DNA of 63,498 nt from Lachnoclostridium sp. (GCA_021770065.1 JAETRR010000020.1:1-63498); one strand, 5' to 3'; counted from the first letter of the stretch, positions 42,838 through 52,904 are shown. Made by a program: numbers and translations. The notes: generated from the letters alone by a model not told the origin.

Positions 42838-45800
42838 CTACCGCGGAACCTCCACCATAGTATAGGCTTCCACAATATCAAGCTCCTGGATATCATTAAA
42901 CTTTTCAAATACCAGGCCGCACTCATAACCGGCCTTTACTTCCTTCACATCATCCTTAAACCGCTTTAAGGAAGCCAGTGCACCGTCGAAGATCTGCTCG
43001 CCTTCTCTGGTAATCCGGCACTTGCAGCCTCTCTGGAATACGCCGTCCAGTACATAAGAGCCGGCAATATTGCCCACACCGGATGCCTTGAAGATCTGGC
43101 GGACCTCCGCATGGCCCAGAACTTTTTCCTCGAATACCGGATCTAGCATTCCCTTCATGGCGGTCTCCACGTCGTTGATGGCATCGTAAATCACGCGGTA
43201 CAGGCGCAGATCCACTTTCTCGCGCTCCGCCGTCTCCTTTGCCGTGGCATCAGGCCTTACATTGAAGCCGATGATAATGGCATTGGATGCGGAGGCCAGG
43301 CTTACGTCGGACTCGTTGATCGCTCCCACGCCGCCATGGATAATCTTCACCACAACCTCCTCGTTGGAAAGCTTTAAGAGACTCTGCTTTACCGCCTCCA
43401 CAGAGCCCTGTACATCTGCCTTCACAATGATATTTAATTCCTTCAGGTTGCCGGACTGAATCTGAGAGTACAGATCGTCCAGGGACATCTTGAGTTTGGT
43501 ATCCTCAAGAAGCTTCTCGCGGCTCTCCTTGACATAGGTTTCCGCAAAGGCTCTTGCCTCTTTGTCCGTCTCCGGAGATACAAAGATCTCTCCTGCTCCC
43601 GGTACATCGTTAAGTCCGAGAATCTCAACCGGCTTGGAGGGTCCTGCCTCTTTCACACGGCGGCCGTTGTCGTCCATCATGGCGCGGACCTTGCCGTGGC
43701 AGGCGCCCACTGCTATGTGATCGCCCACATGGAGAGTTCCCTTCTGAACCAGAACCGTTGCAACGGGTCCCTTTCCTTTGTCGAGCTCCGCCTCAATAAC
43801 CAGACCTCTTGCCCGGCGGTTGGGGTTGGATTTTAACTCCAGGACCTCTGCGGTGAGGAGAATCATTTCCAGCAGCTGATCCAGACCCTCATGGGTGTGT
43901 GCGGATACGGGTACGAAAATGGTGCTTCCGCCCCAATCCTCGGGAATCAGCTCATGCTCTACCAGTTCCTGCTTCACACGCTCGATATTGGCGCTGGGCT
44001 TATCTATTTTATTAATGGCTACAATAATCTCAATGCCTGCGGCTTTGGCGTGGTTGATAGCCTCAACAGTCTGCGGCATCACACCGTCATCGGCAGCTAC
44101 CACCAGGATGGCAATATCCGTGGAATTGGCTCCGCGCATACGCATGGCCGTGAAAGCCTCATGTCCCGGTGTATCCAGGAAGGTGATCTTCTGTCCGTTA
44201 ATGGTTACCACATAGGCGCCGATATGCTGGGTGATTCCGCCTGCCTCCCGGTCAATCACATGAGTATCCCGGATAGCGTCCAGAAGAGAGGTTTTGCCAT
44301 GGTCTACATGACCCATAACGCAGACTACAGGAGGACGGGCAACGAGAGTTTCTTCCGCATCTTCCACATCCTCAAGCATCTTGCCGATTACATCCTCTTT
44401 CTCTTCCGGAACGGGATCGAAGTTCATCTCCATGGCAAGCTCGCCGGCCGCCTCAAAATCCAGTTCGGAATTTACCGTCACCATCTTGCCGGCCAGAAAC
44501 AGCTTCTTGATAATGACAGACGGCTGAATCTTCATGCGCTCTGCCAGATCGTGAATGCTGATAAGTTCCGGAATCTCGATCACCTTTGGCGTAAGATCTT
44601 CCTTCTTTGGCGCCGGAGGCGTCGGACGCACCGGCGCAGAGCCCTTGCCGCCGCGGCCGTTTTTCTGGTTCGGGCGATTGCCGCCCTGATTCGGCCGACG
44701 GCTGTTCTGACCGGACTTGCCGCCCCAGTTATCGTTAAATTTGCTGTTTTTCTCTTTTTTGCTGTCATCATTTCGGTTCTTATTCTCCGCTCTGCGGTTT
44801 TCTGTCTTGCGAAGCTCTACCACGGGAGCTGCCGGAATATCCATGGAACGGCGGTTATCGCGGCCCTGGCCCGTGCGGTTATCACGGCTGTCTCTTCCCT
44901 GGCCGCCAAAACTTCTCTGGCCGTCACGCCCCTGACCTGTACGGTTATCGCGGCCGTCTCTTCCCTGGCCGCCAAAACCTCTCTGGCCGTCGCGGCCCTG
45001 GCCCGTGCGGTTGTCACGGCTGTCTCTTCTCTGGCCGTCACGCCCCTGGCCTGTGCGGTTATCACGGCTATCTCTTCCCTGGCCGCTGATGCTTCTCTGG
45101 CCATCCCTGCCCTGACTTCCTCCACGGCTGTCTCTTCCGTCACGGCTCTGGCCTGCGCGGCTGTCTCTTCCTGATACTCCGGAAGCTCTCTGGCCGTCAC
45201 GGCCTCCGCTCTGTGACGGACGGGATGCTGTCTGCTGTGGGCGGCGTTCCTCCTGGGAAGCCGGCTTTGATGCCGGACGCTCTGCTGTGGAAACCGGTGC
45301 CGTCTTCGATTCTTCCATATTCAAGGGTTTTACAGGCTGTTCCGAAACCGCCGGTCTTGTCTGCGCACTTGCTTCCGGACGTGTCTGGACCTGGCCTGAT
45401 GCCGCAGGCTTTCCCTGACCGGGCGCTGCAGGCCTTCCCTGGACGGATGCCGCAGAACGGGTCTGGCCCGGTGCCGCAGGTCTTCCCTGACCGGGCGCTG
45501 CAGGCCTTCCCTGGACGGACGCCGCAGAACGGGCCTGGCCCGGTGCCGCAGGCTTTCCCTGACCGGGCGCTGCAGGTCTCCCCTGCTGGGAACGTGCCTG
45601 GCTTGCGCGGCGCTCCGTCCTCGGATCCTTGATTCCCGTCTGGCTGTTATGGGTGTTGTACACCGCAATGATCTTTTTCTTTCTGGGCGGCGCCGCAGGC
45701 GCTGCCGGAGCTGTCTCCTTAGGCTGTGCCGCTTCCTTTGCCGGAGCTGCCTGCTTCGGCCCGAAGGCTTTTTTTACCATGCTCTCCTGCTCGTCTGTGA

Positions 45801-45909
45801 GCATGCTCATATGGCTTTTTACCTCTATGCTTTTCTCGCTTAAAAAGGCGAGAATCTCTTTATTTGTCTTATCTAATTCTTTTGCAAGTTCATGTACTCT
45901 TTTCGACAT
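42838..45909 (-). CDS. infB: translation initiation factor IF-2
   Basis: 1023 residues. A short N-terminal IF2N domain (1-50), then about 350 residues of low-complexity linker with two sorts of repeats: [15 protein letters not shown] type (about 100-190) and [17 protein letters not shown] type (about 240-360). The second IF2N-like domain (about 435-490) precedes the G domain with GHVDHGKT (about 530), DTPGHEAF and NKID, and the C-terminal domains II-IV. It places initiator tRNA on the ribosome. The linker is longer than in most Bacillota, and its DNA repeats could vary in number. Confidence 0.97.
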   Translation of the reverse strand: MSKRVHELAKELDKTNKEILAFLSEKSIEVKSHMSMLTDEQESMVKKAFGPKQAAPAKEAAQPKETAPAAPAAPPRKKKIIAVYNTHNSQTGIKDPRTERRASQARSQQGRPAAPGQGKPAAPGQARSAASVQGRPAAPGQGRPAAPGQTRSAASVQGRPAAPGQGKPAASGQVQTRPEASAQTRPAVSEQPVKPLNMEESKTAPVSTAERPASKPASQEERRPQQTASRPSQSGGRDGQRASGVSGRDSRAGQSRDGRDSRGGSQGRDGQRSISGQGRDSRDNRTGQGRDGQRRDSRDNRTGQGRDGQRGFGGQGRDGRDNRTGQGRDGQRSFGGQGRDSRDNRTGQGRDNRRSMDIPAAPVVELRKTENRRAENKNRNDDSKKEKNSKFNDNWGGKSGQNSRRPNQGGNRPNQKNGRGGKGSAPVRPTPPAPKKEDLTPKVIEIPELISIHDLAERMKIQPSVIIKKLFLAGKMVTVNSELDFEAAGELAMEMNFDPVPEEKEDVIGKMLEDVEDAEETLVARPPVVCVMGHVDHGKTSLLDAIRDTHVIDREAGGITQHIGAYVVTINGQKITFLDTPGHEAFTAMRMRGANSTDIAILVVAADDGVMPQTVEAINHAKAAGIEIIVAINKIDKPSANIERVKQELVEHELIPEDWGGSTIFVPVSAHTHEGLDQLLEMILLTAEVLELKSNPNRRARGLVIEAELDKGKGPVATVLVQKGTLHVGDHIAVGACHGKVRAMMDDNGRRVKEAGPSKPVEILGLNDVPGAGEIFVSPETDKEARAFAETYVKESREKLLEDTKLKMSLDDLYSQIQSGNLKELNIIVKADVQGSVEAVKQSLLKLSNEEVVVKIIHGGVGAINESDVSLASASNAIIIGFNVRPDATAKETAEREKVDLRLYRVIYDAINDVETAMKGMLDPVFEEKVLGHAEVRQIFKASGVGNIAGSYVLDGVFQRGCKCRITREGEQIFDGALASLKRFKDDVKEVKAGYECGLVFEKFNDIQELDIVEAYTMVEVPR

Positions 45910-45948
45910 ACTTACCTCCGTTATTCAGTTTGTATTCCACAGGCATTT

Positions 45949-46257
45949 TCATTCATGGATTATATTCTTTTCTATGGCTTTTGCCAGTCCTTCGTCCAGT
46001 ACTGCCAGCGAAGCCCGGAACTCTTTTCCTATGGCATGCCCGAGTTCTTCTTTTTCCCCGAAAAAATATACAGGCACCCGATAGTAATCACACATATTCC
46101 GAAACTTTTTCTTCGTGTTTTCCGACGCAGCCGCCGATACAATCACAAGAGCTGCTTTTCCTGTTTTTACCGCTTTCTCTGTGGCAAACTCTCCGCTTGC
46201 AAGCTTTCCGGCTTTCATAGCCATGCCAATCATCCCGTATGCTTTATTCCATGCCAA
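45949..46257 (-). CDS. ylxQ: L7Ae/L30e-family RNA-binding protein (YlxQ)
   Basis: 102 residues. The L7Ae-like fold is seen in AGKLASGEFATEKAVKTGKAALVIVSAAASENTKKKF and the later VPVYFFGEKEELGHAIGKEFRASLAVLDEG. It binds kink-turn-like RNA; its precise role in Bacillota is not settled. Its start overlaps the end of ylxR by 14 bp. Neighbours nusA and infB are the family's standard context. Confidence 0.92.
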   Translation of the reverse strand: MAWNKAYGMIGMAMKAGKLASGEFATEKAVKTGKAALVIVSAAASENTKKKFRNMCDYYRVPVYFFGEKEELGHAIGKEFRASLAVLDEGLAKAIEKNIIHE

Positions 46258-46522
46258 TTTTATCCAGCTCCTTTTCCAGACTGTCGTACACCTCCGGAGG
46301 AATATTCATTTTCAGTGAGCGCTCCAGACCCCGGTTTTTCCTGGCCTTCTTAAGGCACTCCCCGGAAAAGCACAGGTAAGCTCCCCGGCCATTCTTCCGG
46401 CCTGTGGTATCCAGTACGACTTCGCCCTCTGCTGTCTTTAAAATGCGGAGCATTTCCTTTTTGCTCTTCATTTCGCGGCAGCCGGTGCACTGGCGCATAG
46501 GCACTTTCCGACTTGTACTCAA
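46244..46522 (-). CDS. ylxR: YlxR-family RNA-binding protein (DUF448)
   Basis: 92 residues. Signature MRQCTGCREMKSKKEMLRI (about 9-27) and GRKNGRGAYLCFSGECLKKARKNRGLERSL match the YlxR family. It lies between nusA and ylxQ and probably takes part in the same transcription-translation processes; in Bacillus it has been reported as a nucleoid or RNase P-related protein, so the role is open. Confidence 0.93.
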   Translation of the reverse strand: MSTSRKVPMRQCTGCREMKSKKEMLRILKTAEGEVVLDTTGRKNGRGAYLCFSGECLKKARKNRGLERSLKMNIPPEVYDSLEKELDKIGME

Positions 46523-46562
46523 AATCCATCACATCCTAATCTCTGCCTTTTAGCAGGCTTCT

Positions 46563-47840
46563 CTATTCCTCAAAAGGCTCCTGGGAATCATCTTCTGAAT
46601 ATTCCGGCTCTCCCTCATAAGCCTCTTCATACTCATCCAGGTACTCCCCGTCCTCCGGATATTCCTCTCCTTCCGGATACTCTGCCTGATAAGCAGCCAG
46701 GGCAGCCTGTTCTTCCTGGTAAACTTCAAAATCCTCATATTCTTCGTATTCTTCGTCCACATCCAGCCATCCTTCAATCTCTTTGGCCTGTGTCTCGCTC
46801 TTAATATCAATCTTAAAGCCTGTAAGCTTTGCCGCAAGCCGGGCGTTCTGTCCTTCCTTTCCGATAGCCAGAGACAGCTGATAATCAGGAACCACAACCT
46901 TGGCCGTCTTATCCTCCGGGTCTGCCAGAACCGCCACGACTTTCGCGGGGCTTAAAGCATTCTCAATAAGAATTGCAGGATTCTCACTCCAGTTGATAAT
47001 GTCTATCTTCTCTCCGCGCAGTTCATTTACAATGGCATTGACTCTTGCGCCGTTCATACCTACGCAGGCTCCAACCGGATCCACATCCGGGTCATTGGAC
47101 CACACTGCTATCTTCGTTCTGGGCCCCGCCTCTCTGGCCTTTGTACGATAATCAGCCTCTCTGGCAATGCATTTAATCTCTACAATTCCGTCACGCACCT
47201 CGGTCACTTCAGACTCAAAGAGCCGCTTTACCAGTTCCGGATGGGTTCTGGAGACCAGAATCCGGGGACCCTTGGTCGTATCCTTTACTTCCAGAATATA
47301 TACCTTAATCCGTTCGGTAGGCTTAAACACTTCACCCTTTACCATCTCGTTTTCATTGAGAATGGCATCCACCTTGCCCAGGTTAATACTGACATTCCTG
47401 CCGATATAGCGCTGCACCACACCGGTGACCACATCCTTTTCCTTGGCATAATACTGGTTAAACAGAACCTTGCGCTCTTCCTCGCGAATCTTCTGAAGGA
47501 TAACATTCTTTGCATTCTGGGTGGCAATACGGCCAAATTCTTTGGACTTAATCTCTACATTTACGATATCGCCCAGTTCATACTTGGAATCCATCATCTT
47601 TGCATTTGACAGGCTGATCTCCAGCACCGGATTCTCCACCTGTTCCACCACCGTTTTTTCCGCATGTACGGAAAACTGACACGTCTTGGGATCGATATTT
47701 ACCTTTACATTGTCCGATGTTCCGAAATGATTTTTGCAGGCAGTAAGCAGGGAATTCTCAATGGCCTCCAGCAGGGTTTCCTTGCTGATGTCCTTTTCCT
47801 TTTCCAAAATTTCCAAAGCTTCCAGCAATTCTGTGTTCAT
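46563..47840 (-). CDS. nusA: transcription termination/antitermination factor NusA
   Basis: 425 residues. The N-terminal polymerase-binding domain (1-130), S1 domain (about 135-200, GVVQRYIGRNVSINLGKVDAIL), and the two KH domains (about 205-345, with VDPVGACVGMNGARVNAIVNELRGEKIDII and LAIGKEGQNARLAAKLTG) are complete. A highly acidic, tyrosine-rich tail follows (about 352-425), unlike the short ends of many Firmicutes NusA proteins. It regulates pausing and termination and could act on the terminator in its own operon leader. Confidence 0.97.
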   Translation of the reverse strand: MNTELLEALEILEKEKDISKETLLEAIENSLLTACKNHFGTSDNVKVNIDPKTCQFSVHAEKTVVEQVENPVLEISLSNAKMMDSKYELGDIVNVEIKSKEFGRIATQNAKNVILQKIREEERKVLFNQYYAKEKDVVTGVVQRYIGRNVSINLGKVDAILNENEMVKGEVFKPTERIKVYILEVKDTTKGPRILVSRTHPELVKRLFESEVTEVRDGIVEIKCIAREADYRTKAREAGPRTKIAVWSNDPDVDPVGACVGMNGARVNAIVNELRGEKIDIINWSENPAILIENALSPAKVVAVLADPEDKTAKVVVPDYQLSLAIGKEGQNARLAAKLTGFKIDIKSETQAKEIEGWLDVDEEYEEYEDFEVYQEEQAALAAYQAEYPEGEEYPEDGEYLDEYEEAYEGEPEYSEDDSQEPFEE

Positions 47841-47937
47841 TGTTCTCTTTCCTCCTCGTTCTCAACAGAGTCCTTCCGGATATACCGTCTTATACTGCAA
47901 TTCTTTTTGTCTCCGGGAGTCCTCATGCGGCTATCCT

Positions 47938-48405
47938 CTAAAAATCAAATGCCAGCCGAATCAGTGCAATGTTATCCCTCGGGAATACCAGCTCTTTTTC
48001 CTCTTCTGTTACAATCGTTACCGCATCCTTATCATATGCCTTTAAGATTCCGCAAAATTCCTTCTGCTTCTCTACCATGCGGTAAGTGCGTATCTCCACT
48101 TTTTCCCCCAGGCTCCGTTCAAAATCCCGTTCCTTTTTTAAGGGACGGCCCAGCCCCGGAGAGCTTACCTCTAAAATGTAGGACTCCTCAATAAAATCCT
48201 TCTCATCAAGAAGGTCGCTCAAGGCCCGGTTCACGATCTCACAGTCGTCCACGGTGATTCCGCCGGGCTTATCAATGTAGGCCCGTAAGTACCAGTTGCC
48301 GCCCTCCTTTACATATTCCACATCAACCAGTTCAAAACGGTTGGCTTCAATAATGGGCAGTACCAGTTCCTCTGTCTTCTGTTCGTAGCTTTCTCTTTTT
48401 GTCAT
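47938..48405 (-). CDS. rimP: ribosome maturation factor RimP
   Basis: 155 residues. Two-domain RimP: N-terminal VLPIIEANRFELVDVEYVKEGGNWYLRAYIDKPGGITVDDCEIVNRALS and C-terminal SH3-like barrel (YRMVEKQKEFCGILKAYDKDAVTIV). Needed for 30S assembly. It is first in the nusA-infB operon, 97 nt before nusA, and is preceded by a leader with an internal terminator. Confidence 0.96.
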   Translation of the reverse strand: MTKRESYEQKTEELVLPIIEANRFELVDVEYVKEGGNWYLRAYIDKPGGITVDDCEIVNRALSDLLDEKDFIEESYILEVSSPGLGRPLKKERDFERSLGEKVEIRTYRMVEKQKEFCGILKAYDKDAVTIVTEEEKELVFPRDNIALIRLAFDF

Positions 48406-48479
48406 AGACTTCCTTTCCCGTCCGGGGCCTTTGTCTGCTGTTTTTGTTCTTGTGTGAAGCAGTGCTGTTTCTCAAAAAC

Positions 48480-48505
48480 AAAGAGTGAACTTTCGTTCAC
48501 TCTTT
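48480..48505 (-). terminator. terminator-like hairpin inside the nusA-operon leader (possible attenuator)
   Basis: AAAGAGTGAAC (48480-48490 on plus) and GTTCACTCTTT (48495-48505) form a perfect 11-bp stem. In the minus-strand RNA the loop is a GAAA tetraloop and the stem is followed by GUUUUUG. It lies about 30 nt downstream of a good promoter (48531-48558) and 75 nt before rimP, so it would cut short the operon's own transcript rather than end the CaCA gene only. Confidence 0.75.
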
Positions 48506-48530
48506 TCGGCCGCCTTATTTAATCTACCTT

Positions 48531-48558
48531 ATTATAGCACATTTTCCGGAAAGTGCAA
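48531..48558 (-). promoter_or_regulatory. promoter of the rimP-nusA-infB operon
   Basis: Minus strand TTGCAC, 16-nt spacer, TATAAT. It lies in the 65-nt gap after the CaCA gene, upstream of the leader terminator. Confidence 0.75.
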
Positions 48559-48623
48559 GCATTTTTTTACATACTGCCGGGCACGGTTTCGCAGCTGTCA
48601 TCTGAACTGTAACACGGGCACTG

Positions 48624-49568
48624 CTACCGCGCTGTAATGTAAACCATATATGCCAGATAGCATCCTATCATGGCCGCTCCCGTAGCGCGGCTGACCTTCT
48701 CACTGCTCCATAAAGGGATAAAGAATATTGCAGTCAGCACGATTAGAATCAGCATATCGTATACATTTTCCGGTTTCACCGCAATAGAATGGATAACTCC
48801 GGAGGTTCCTAAGATAAAGCCGATATTTAAAATATTAGAACCAAGAACATTTCCAAGAGCAATCTCACTCTCCCCTTTCTTAGCAGCCACTACAGAGGTT
48901 ACCAGCTCCGGCAGTGAAGTGCCGATGGCCACAATGGTAAGACCTACCAGCGACTCGCTCATTCCGATCCGGTAAGCAAGTTCCGTAGCGGAATTTACCA
49001 CCATCCGGCCTCCTCCTACAATCGCCGCCGCTCCTCCTGCGCAGAACAAAAGGCTGACAGGGAGAGGGCGCGTGATACCGAATTGTTCCGCCACCCGGTT
49101 CCGGACTGCCGTGCGGATAAGATGGTACATATAGCCTGCAGTTACTCCGAGGAGTATCGCTCCGTCCAGTCTGGATATCGCCGCGGTTCCCTTATTCCAA
49201 AAGCCTTCTGCCGTGGTTCCCAGCATCAACAGAGTCATAAGAATCATCATCACATAGTCGCGTCTCAAAACGGAACGTTTTACGGCCACCGGCTGAATGA
49301 CTGCCGCCAGCCCTACGACCACAAGCAGATTCATAATATTAGAGCCTGTCACATTTCCCAGGGCAATGTCATTACTCCCTTTTAACGCTGCCGTCACACT
49401 GACCGCAAGCTCCGGCAGAGAAGTTCCCAAAGCCACAATCGTAAGTCCGATGACAATTGAAGGAATCCCCAGCTTCCTTGCAATATCCGAAGCGCCCTCT
49501 ACAAAGAAGTCCGCACCCTTTACCAGCAAGGCAAAGCCTGTGATCAAAATGATTACTGAAAAAATCAT
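48624..49568 (-). CDS. calcium/sodium antiporter (CaCA family, YrbG type)
   Basis: 314 residues from the ATG at 49568 (GAGGAG 6 nt upstream). Ten membrane helices in two inverted repeats, each with the alpha motif: GLTIVALGTSLPELAVSVTAALKG and GLTIVAIGTSLPELVTSVVAAKKG, followed by NVTGSNIMNLL and NVLGSNILNI. These hold the ion-binding glutamates. It exchanges cytoplasmic Ca2+ (or a similar cation) for Na+. It is a single gene. Confidence 0.95.
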   Translation of the reverse strand: MIFSVIILITGFALLVKGADFFVEGASDIARKLGIPSIVIGLTIVALGTSLPELAVSVTAALKGSNDIALGNVTGSNIMNLLVVVGLAAVIQPVAVKRSVLRRDYVMMILMTLLMLGTTAEGFWNKGTAAISRLDGAILLGVTAGYMYHLIRTAVRNRVAEQFGITRPLPVSLLFCAGGAAAIVGGGRMVVNSATELAYRIGMSESLVGLTIVAIGTSLPELVTSVVAAKKGESEIALGNVLGSNILNIGFILGTSGVIHSIAVKPENVYDMLILIVLTAIFFIPLWSSEKVSRATGAAMIGCYLAYMVYITAR

Positions 49569-49647
49569 CTGTTTCTCCTCTTCCGGATCAGATGCCCTGC
49601 CTTCATTTCCACGGCATATATCCGGTGTGTAGTATCTCATATACAGA

Positions 49648-49683
49648 AAAGACTTTTAACAAAGATTCTGTGTAAAAGTCTTT
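49648..49683 (-). terminator. terminator of purB
   Basis: AAAGACTTTTA (49648-49658) pairs with TAAAAGTCTTT (49673-49683); minus-strand RNA then reads UUUUCUG. It lies 79 nt after the purB stop. Confidence 0.8.
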
Positions 49684-49761
49684 CCTGTTTTCCTCTTATT
49701 CATACCTTACTCTCAGTTTGCAGGAGCATACATGCTTTTCTGAGCTGAAGGCAGGCGCTGT

Positions 49762-51195
49762 TTAAACATTGATCTCCGCTTTCACGCCGAGCAGATCCTT
49801 ATATTCCTCCAGAACCGGCTTCACCACCCGGCTTAAGAATGCCTCCACCTGTTCCCTGGCCCGTCCCACATAACGGGAAGGCTCCATCGTCTTTTTCAAG
49901 TCCTCCAGAGACAGATTGAATGCCGGATCTGCTGCAATCAGCTCCAGCAGATTATTCTCACCGCCGTTTACCTTCACATTCTTCCCGGCTTCCATGGAAA
50001 GCTCACGAATCCGCTCATGAAGCTCCTGACGGTCTCCGCCCGCCTTTACTGCATCCATCATAATATTCTCCGTAGCCATAAAAGGCAGCTCGGACTTGAG
50101 ACGCTTCTCTATCACCTTGGGATATACCACCAGACCGTCCACCACATTAAGGCACAGATCCAGAATCCCGTCCACAGCCAGGAAGCCCTCCGGAATACTT
50201 AAGCGCTTATTGGCCGAATCATCCAGAGTCCGCTCGAACCACTGGGATGCAGATGTAATAGCCGGATTCAAGGCATCCACCATCACGTAACGGGATAAGG
50301 AAGCAATCCGCTCGCTGCGCATGGGATTACGCTTATATGCCATGGCAGAAGAACCAATCTGCGACTTCTCAAAGGGTTCCTCCACCTCTTTTAAATGCTG
50401 CAGAAGCCGGATGTCATTAGACATCTTATGGGCACTGGCCGCAATGCCTGCCAGTACATTCAGCACTCTGGTGTCCACCTTTCGGGAATAGGTCTGCCCT
50501 GATACGGGACAGCACTCCGAAAACCCCATCTTTTCCGCAATCATGGGATCAATCTTATCAATCGTTTCCTGATCCCCGTCAAAAAGTTCCAGAAAACTGG
50601 CCTGAGTTCCCGTAGTTCCCTTAGAACCCAAAAGCTTCATAGTGGAAATCACATAGTTCAGATCCTCCAGATCCATGCAGAACTCCTGCATCCAGAGCGT
50701 TGCCCTCTTTCCCACTGTAGTGGGCTGGGCCGGCTGAAAATGAGTGAACGCCAGAGTCGGCAGAGCTTTATATTCCTCCGCAAAACGAGCCAGCTCTCCA
50801 ATCACATTCACCAGCTTTTTACGCACCAGCTTCAGAGCCTCTGTCATCACAATAATGTCCGTATTATCACCTACATAACAGGAGGTGGCTCCCAGGTGGA
50901 TAATCCCCTTTGCCCTGGGGCACTGCTGTCCATAGGCATAGACATGGGACATAACGTCATGGCGCACTTCCTTTTCCCTTGCCTGTGCCACATCATAATT
51001 GATATCATCCTGGTGCTCTTTCAGCTCGTCAATCTGCTCCTGGGTGATATTCAATCCAAGCTCCTTTTCCGTCTCCGCCAAAGCAATCCAAAGTTTCCGC
51101 CAGGTTCTGAATTTTTTATCCGGGGAAAAAATGTACTGCATTTCCCTGCTTGCATAGCGCTCAGATAAAGGACTAACATATCTGTCTGTGCTCAT
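49762..51195 (-). CDS. purB: adenylosuccinate lyase
   Basis: 477 residues from the ATG at 51195 (AGGAG 7 nt upstream); the longer reading frame up to 51264 runs through a tandem repeat and is rejected. It has the fumarase/aspartase signature SSAMAYKRNPMRSERI (about 280-295), HLGATSCYVGDNTD and the catalytic-loop lysine/asparagine set. It acts twice in purine synthesis, releasing fumarate from SAICAR and from adenylosuccinate. It follows purC on the same strand. Confidence 0.97.
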   Translation of the reverse strand: MSTDRYVSPLSERYASREMQYIFSPDKKFRTWRKLWIALAETEKELGLNITQEQIDELKEHQDDINYDVAQAREKEVRHDVMSHVYAYGQQCPRAKGIIHLGATSCYVGDNTDIIVMTEALKLVRKKLVNVIGELARFAEEYKALPTLAFTHFQPAQPTTVGKRATLWMQEFCMDLEDLNYVISTMKLLGSKGTTGTQASFLELFDGDQETIDKIDPMIAEKMGFSECCPVSGQTYSRKVDTRVLNVLAGIAASAHKMSNDIRLLQHLKEVEEPFEKSQIGSSAMAYKRNPMRSERIASLSRYVMVDALNPAITSASQWFERTLDDSANKRLSIPEGFLAVDGILDLCLNVVDGLVVYPKVIEKRLKSELPFMATENIMMDAVKAGGDRQELHERIRELSMEAGKNVKVNGGENNLLELIAADPAFNLSLEDLKKTMEPSRYVGRAREQVEAFLSRVVKPVLEEYKDLLGVKAEINV

Positions 51196-51202
51196 ATTAA
51201 CT

Positions 51203-51274
51203 CTCCTATTCCAGTTCTGCAGATTCGATCCGGTACATCTGCTGTTCCAGTTCTGCAGATTCAATCCTGTACAC
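51203..51274 (-). repeat. two 36-bp tandem repeats in the purB leader
   Basis: Units 51203-51238 and 51239-51274, about 80% identical, each containing (minus sense) CTGCAGAACTGGAA. The proximal unit ends in TAGGAG, the purB ribosome site; the distal unit has CAGCAG instead. They resemble the 3' end of the ntpK-leader element (GTGTAC...GCGGAACTGGAATAGGAGG). Confidence 0.75.
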
Positions 51275-51276
51275 TA

Positions 51277-51981
51277 CTACAATCCCAGGCGCTTAAATAC
51301 CTCGTTGTAAGCTTCCTCCACATTTCCCAGATCACGGCGGAAACGATCCTTGTCCAACTTCTCATGGGTATTGATATCCCACAGACGGCAGGTATCCGGC
51401 GAAGTCTCGTCGGCCAGAATAATCTGTCCTTTATAACGCCCGAACTCAATCTTAAAGTCAATCAGCTCAATTCCCGCATTGGCAAAATACGCCTTATATA
51501 CCTCATTGATCTTAAAAGCATATTTCGTAATCGTATCAATCTCTTCTCTGGTAGCCAGTCCCAGAGCAATGGCAAAATAGTCGTTGATCAGAGGATCTCC
51601 CAGCTCATCATTCTTATAGCTGAATTCCAGGGTGGGAGCCGCGAACTTCGTTCCCTCCTCAACGCCGAGACGCTTTGAAAAGCTTCCGGCCGCTACATTC
51701 CGGATAATCACCTCCAGAGGAACAATCTCCACCTTCTTTACCGCCGTTTCCCGATCACTGAGCTCTTCAATATAGTGAGTGGGAATACCCTCCTTCTCCA
51801 GAAGCTGGAACACCCGGTTGCTCATACGGTTATTAATAACGCCTTTCCCCTGGATTGTCCCCTTCTTAAGGCCGTTAAAAGCCGTAGCATCATCCTTATA
51901 GTCCACAATCAAAACATCCGGATCCTCCGTAGTGTAAACCTTCTTTGCCTTCCCTTCATACAAAAGCTCTTTCTTTTCCAT
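51277..51981 (-). CDS. purC: phosphoribosylaminoimidazole-succinocarboxamide synthase (SAICAR synthetase)
   Basis: 234 residues from the ATG at 51981. The start [16 protein letters not shown], the [20 protein letters not shown] motif (about 88-107) and [30 protein letters not shown] match PurC. It joins aspartate to CAIR. Upstream in-frame sequence up to 52104 includes the promoter, so the longer ORF is not the gene. purC and purB are probably co-transcribed, with an 80-nt repeated leader between them. Confidence 0.96.
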   Translation of the reverse strand: MEKKELLYEGKAKKVYTTEDPDVLIVDYKDDATAFNGLKKGTIQGKGVINNRMSNRVFQLLEKEGIPTHYIEELSDRETAVKKVEIVPLEVIIRNVAAGSFSKRLGVEEGTKFAAPTLEFSYKNDELGDPLINDYFAIALGLATREEIDTITKYAFKINEVYKAYFANAGIELIDFKIEFGRYKGQIILADETSPDTCRLWDINTHEKLDKDRFRRDLGNVEEAYNEVFKRLGL

Positions 51982-52075
51982 AGATAGTATTCCTGCCCTT
52001 TCTGTATCCACGCGTCCACAGGGATACAGTCTCCCTGTACACAGCGGGTATCCTGTGTTAATGAATTTCCTTCTT

Positions 52076-52104
52076 AGTATAACTGCTGCCATTTTGAATT
52101 TCAA
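52076..52104 (-). promoter_or_regulatory. promoter of purC-purB
   Basis: Minus strand TTGAAA, 17-nt spacer, TATACT, starting right after the ABC-transporter gene's stop. The leader contains a GGGAGACTGTATCCC-type hairpin near 52015-52035; no purine riboswitch core could be recognised. Confidence 0.65.
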
Positions 52105-52107
52105 CTG

Positions 52108-52890
52108 TTATTGAACATAATGTCCCAAAAACTGCTGGGTTCTGGCCTCTCTCGGATGTCCGAACACTTCTTCCGGCGTTCCTTCCTCCAGGATCCGCCC
52201 GTCATCCATAAATATCACATGATTCGAAACATCCCTGGCAAAGGCCATCTCATGGGTAACGATAATCATAGTTGTCCTTTGTTCCGCTAATTCCTTAATA
52301 ACCCTCAGCACTTCCCCGGTCAGCTCCGGGTCGAGAGCCGAAGTAGGCTCATCAAAGCAGAGAATGTCCGGCTGCAGGGCAAGGGCCCTTGCAATCGCCA
52401 CACGCTGGCACTGCCCTCCGGAAAGCTGATGCGGATAATTCTTCATCCGATCTCCGAGCCCCATCTGCACCAGCAGTACCTCTGCCTTATGCTCAATCTC
52501 CTCATGGATGATCCTCTTATTCTCCTTATAATCAGGCCTCTCCCTGGCCAGAAGCTCGCTGGCCAGCATCACGTTTCCAAGGGCCGTATACTGTGGAAAC
52601 AGATTAAAAGACTGAAACACCAGCCCGAAATGGAGCCGTTTTTTGCGGATTGCCGCCTCCTGGGTAGTCACCGGATCAGCGGCATCAAAAAGTGTCTCCC
52701 CATTTACACGGATCACCCCCGTATCCGGCCGCTCCAGAAAATTAAGACATCTGAGGCACGTAGTCTTACCGCTTCCCGAAGACCCGATCAGAGAGACCAC
52801 CTGCCCCTTTTCCAAAGAAAAATTAATATCCTTAAGCACCTCTGTGCGCTCAAAAGTCTTACTTAAGTGCTCTACCTCTAAAATCGCCAT
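52108..52890 (-). CDS. polar amino acid ABC transporter ATPase (GlnQ/ArtP type)
   Basis: 260 residues from the ATG at 52890 (GGGGGC 8 nt upstream; a GTG two codons earlier is less well spaced). Walker [10 protein letters not shown] (about 34-42), signature [16 protein letters not shown], Walker [16 protein letters not shown]-loop [13 protein letters not shown]. Powers import of an amino acid with the two genes upstream. Last gene of the three-gene unit, which lacks a second permease, so the permease must homodimerise. Confidence 0.95.
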   Translation of the reverse strand: MAILEVEHLSKTFERTEVLKDINFSLEKGQVVSLIGSSGSGKTTCLRCLNFLERPDTGVIRVNGETLFDAADPVTTQEAAIRKKRLHFGLVFQSFNLFPQYTALGNVMLASELLARERPDYKENKRIIHEEIEHKAEVLLVQMGLGDRMKNYPHQLSGGQCQRVAIARALALQPDILCFDEPTSALDPELTGEVLRVIKELAEQRTTMIIVTHEMAFARDVSNHVIFMDDGRILEEGTPEEVFGHPREARTQQFLGHYVQ

Positions 52891-52904
52891 TTTCACACGC
52901 CCCC

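Noticed and set aside
43891..45174. 427-residue plus-strand ORF opposite infB
   Set aside because: Its length comes from the repeats of the IF-2 linker; the real gene is beyond doubt.
44820..45240. Regular DNA repeats that could be taken for a CRISPR array
   Set aside because: The repeats are in frame, encode the IF-2 Arg/Gly/Asp linker, and have no unique spacers or cas genes.
51196..51264. Upstream extension of purB
   Set aside because: The extra codons translate the tandem leader repeat (QNWN twice) and known PurB proteins start at MSTDRY-like sequence.
51982..52104. Upstream extension of purC
   Set aside because: It includes the TTGAAA/TATACT promoter and does not resemble PurC N-termini.
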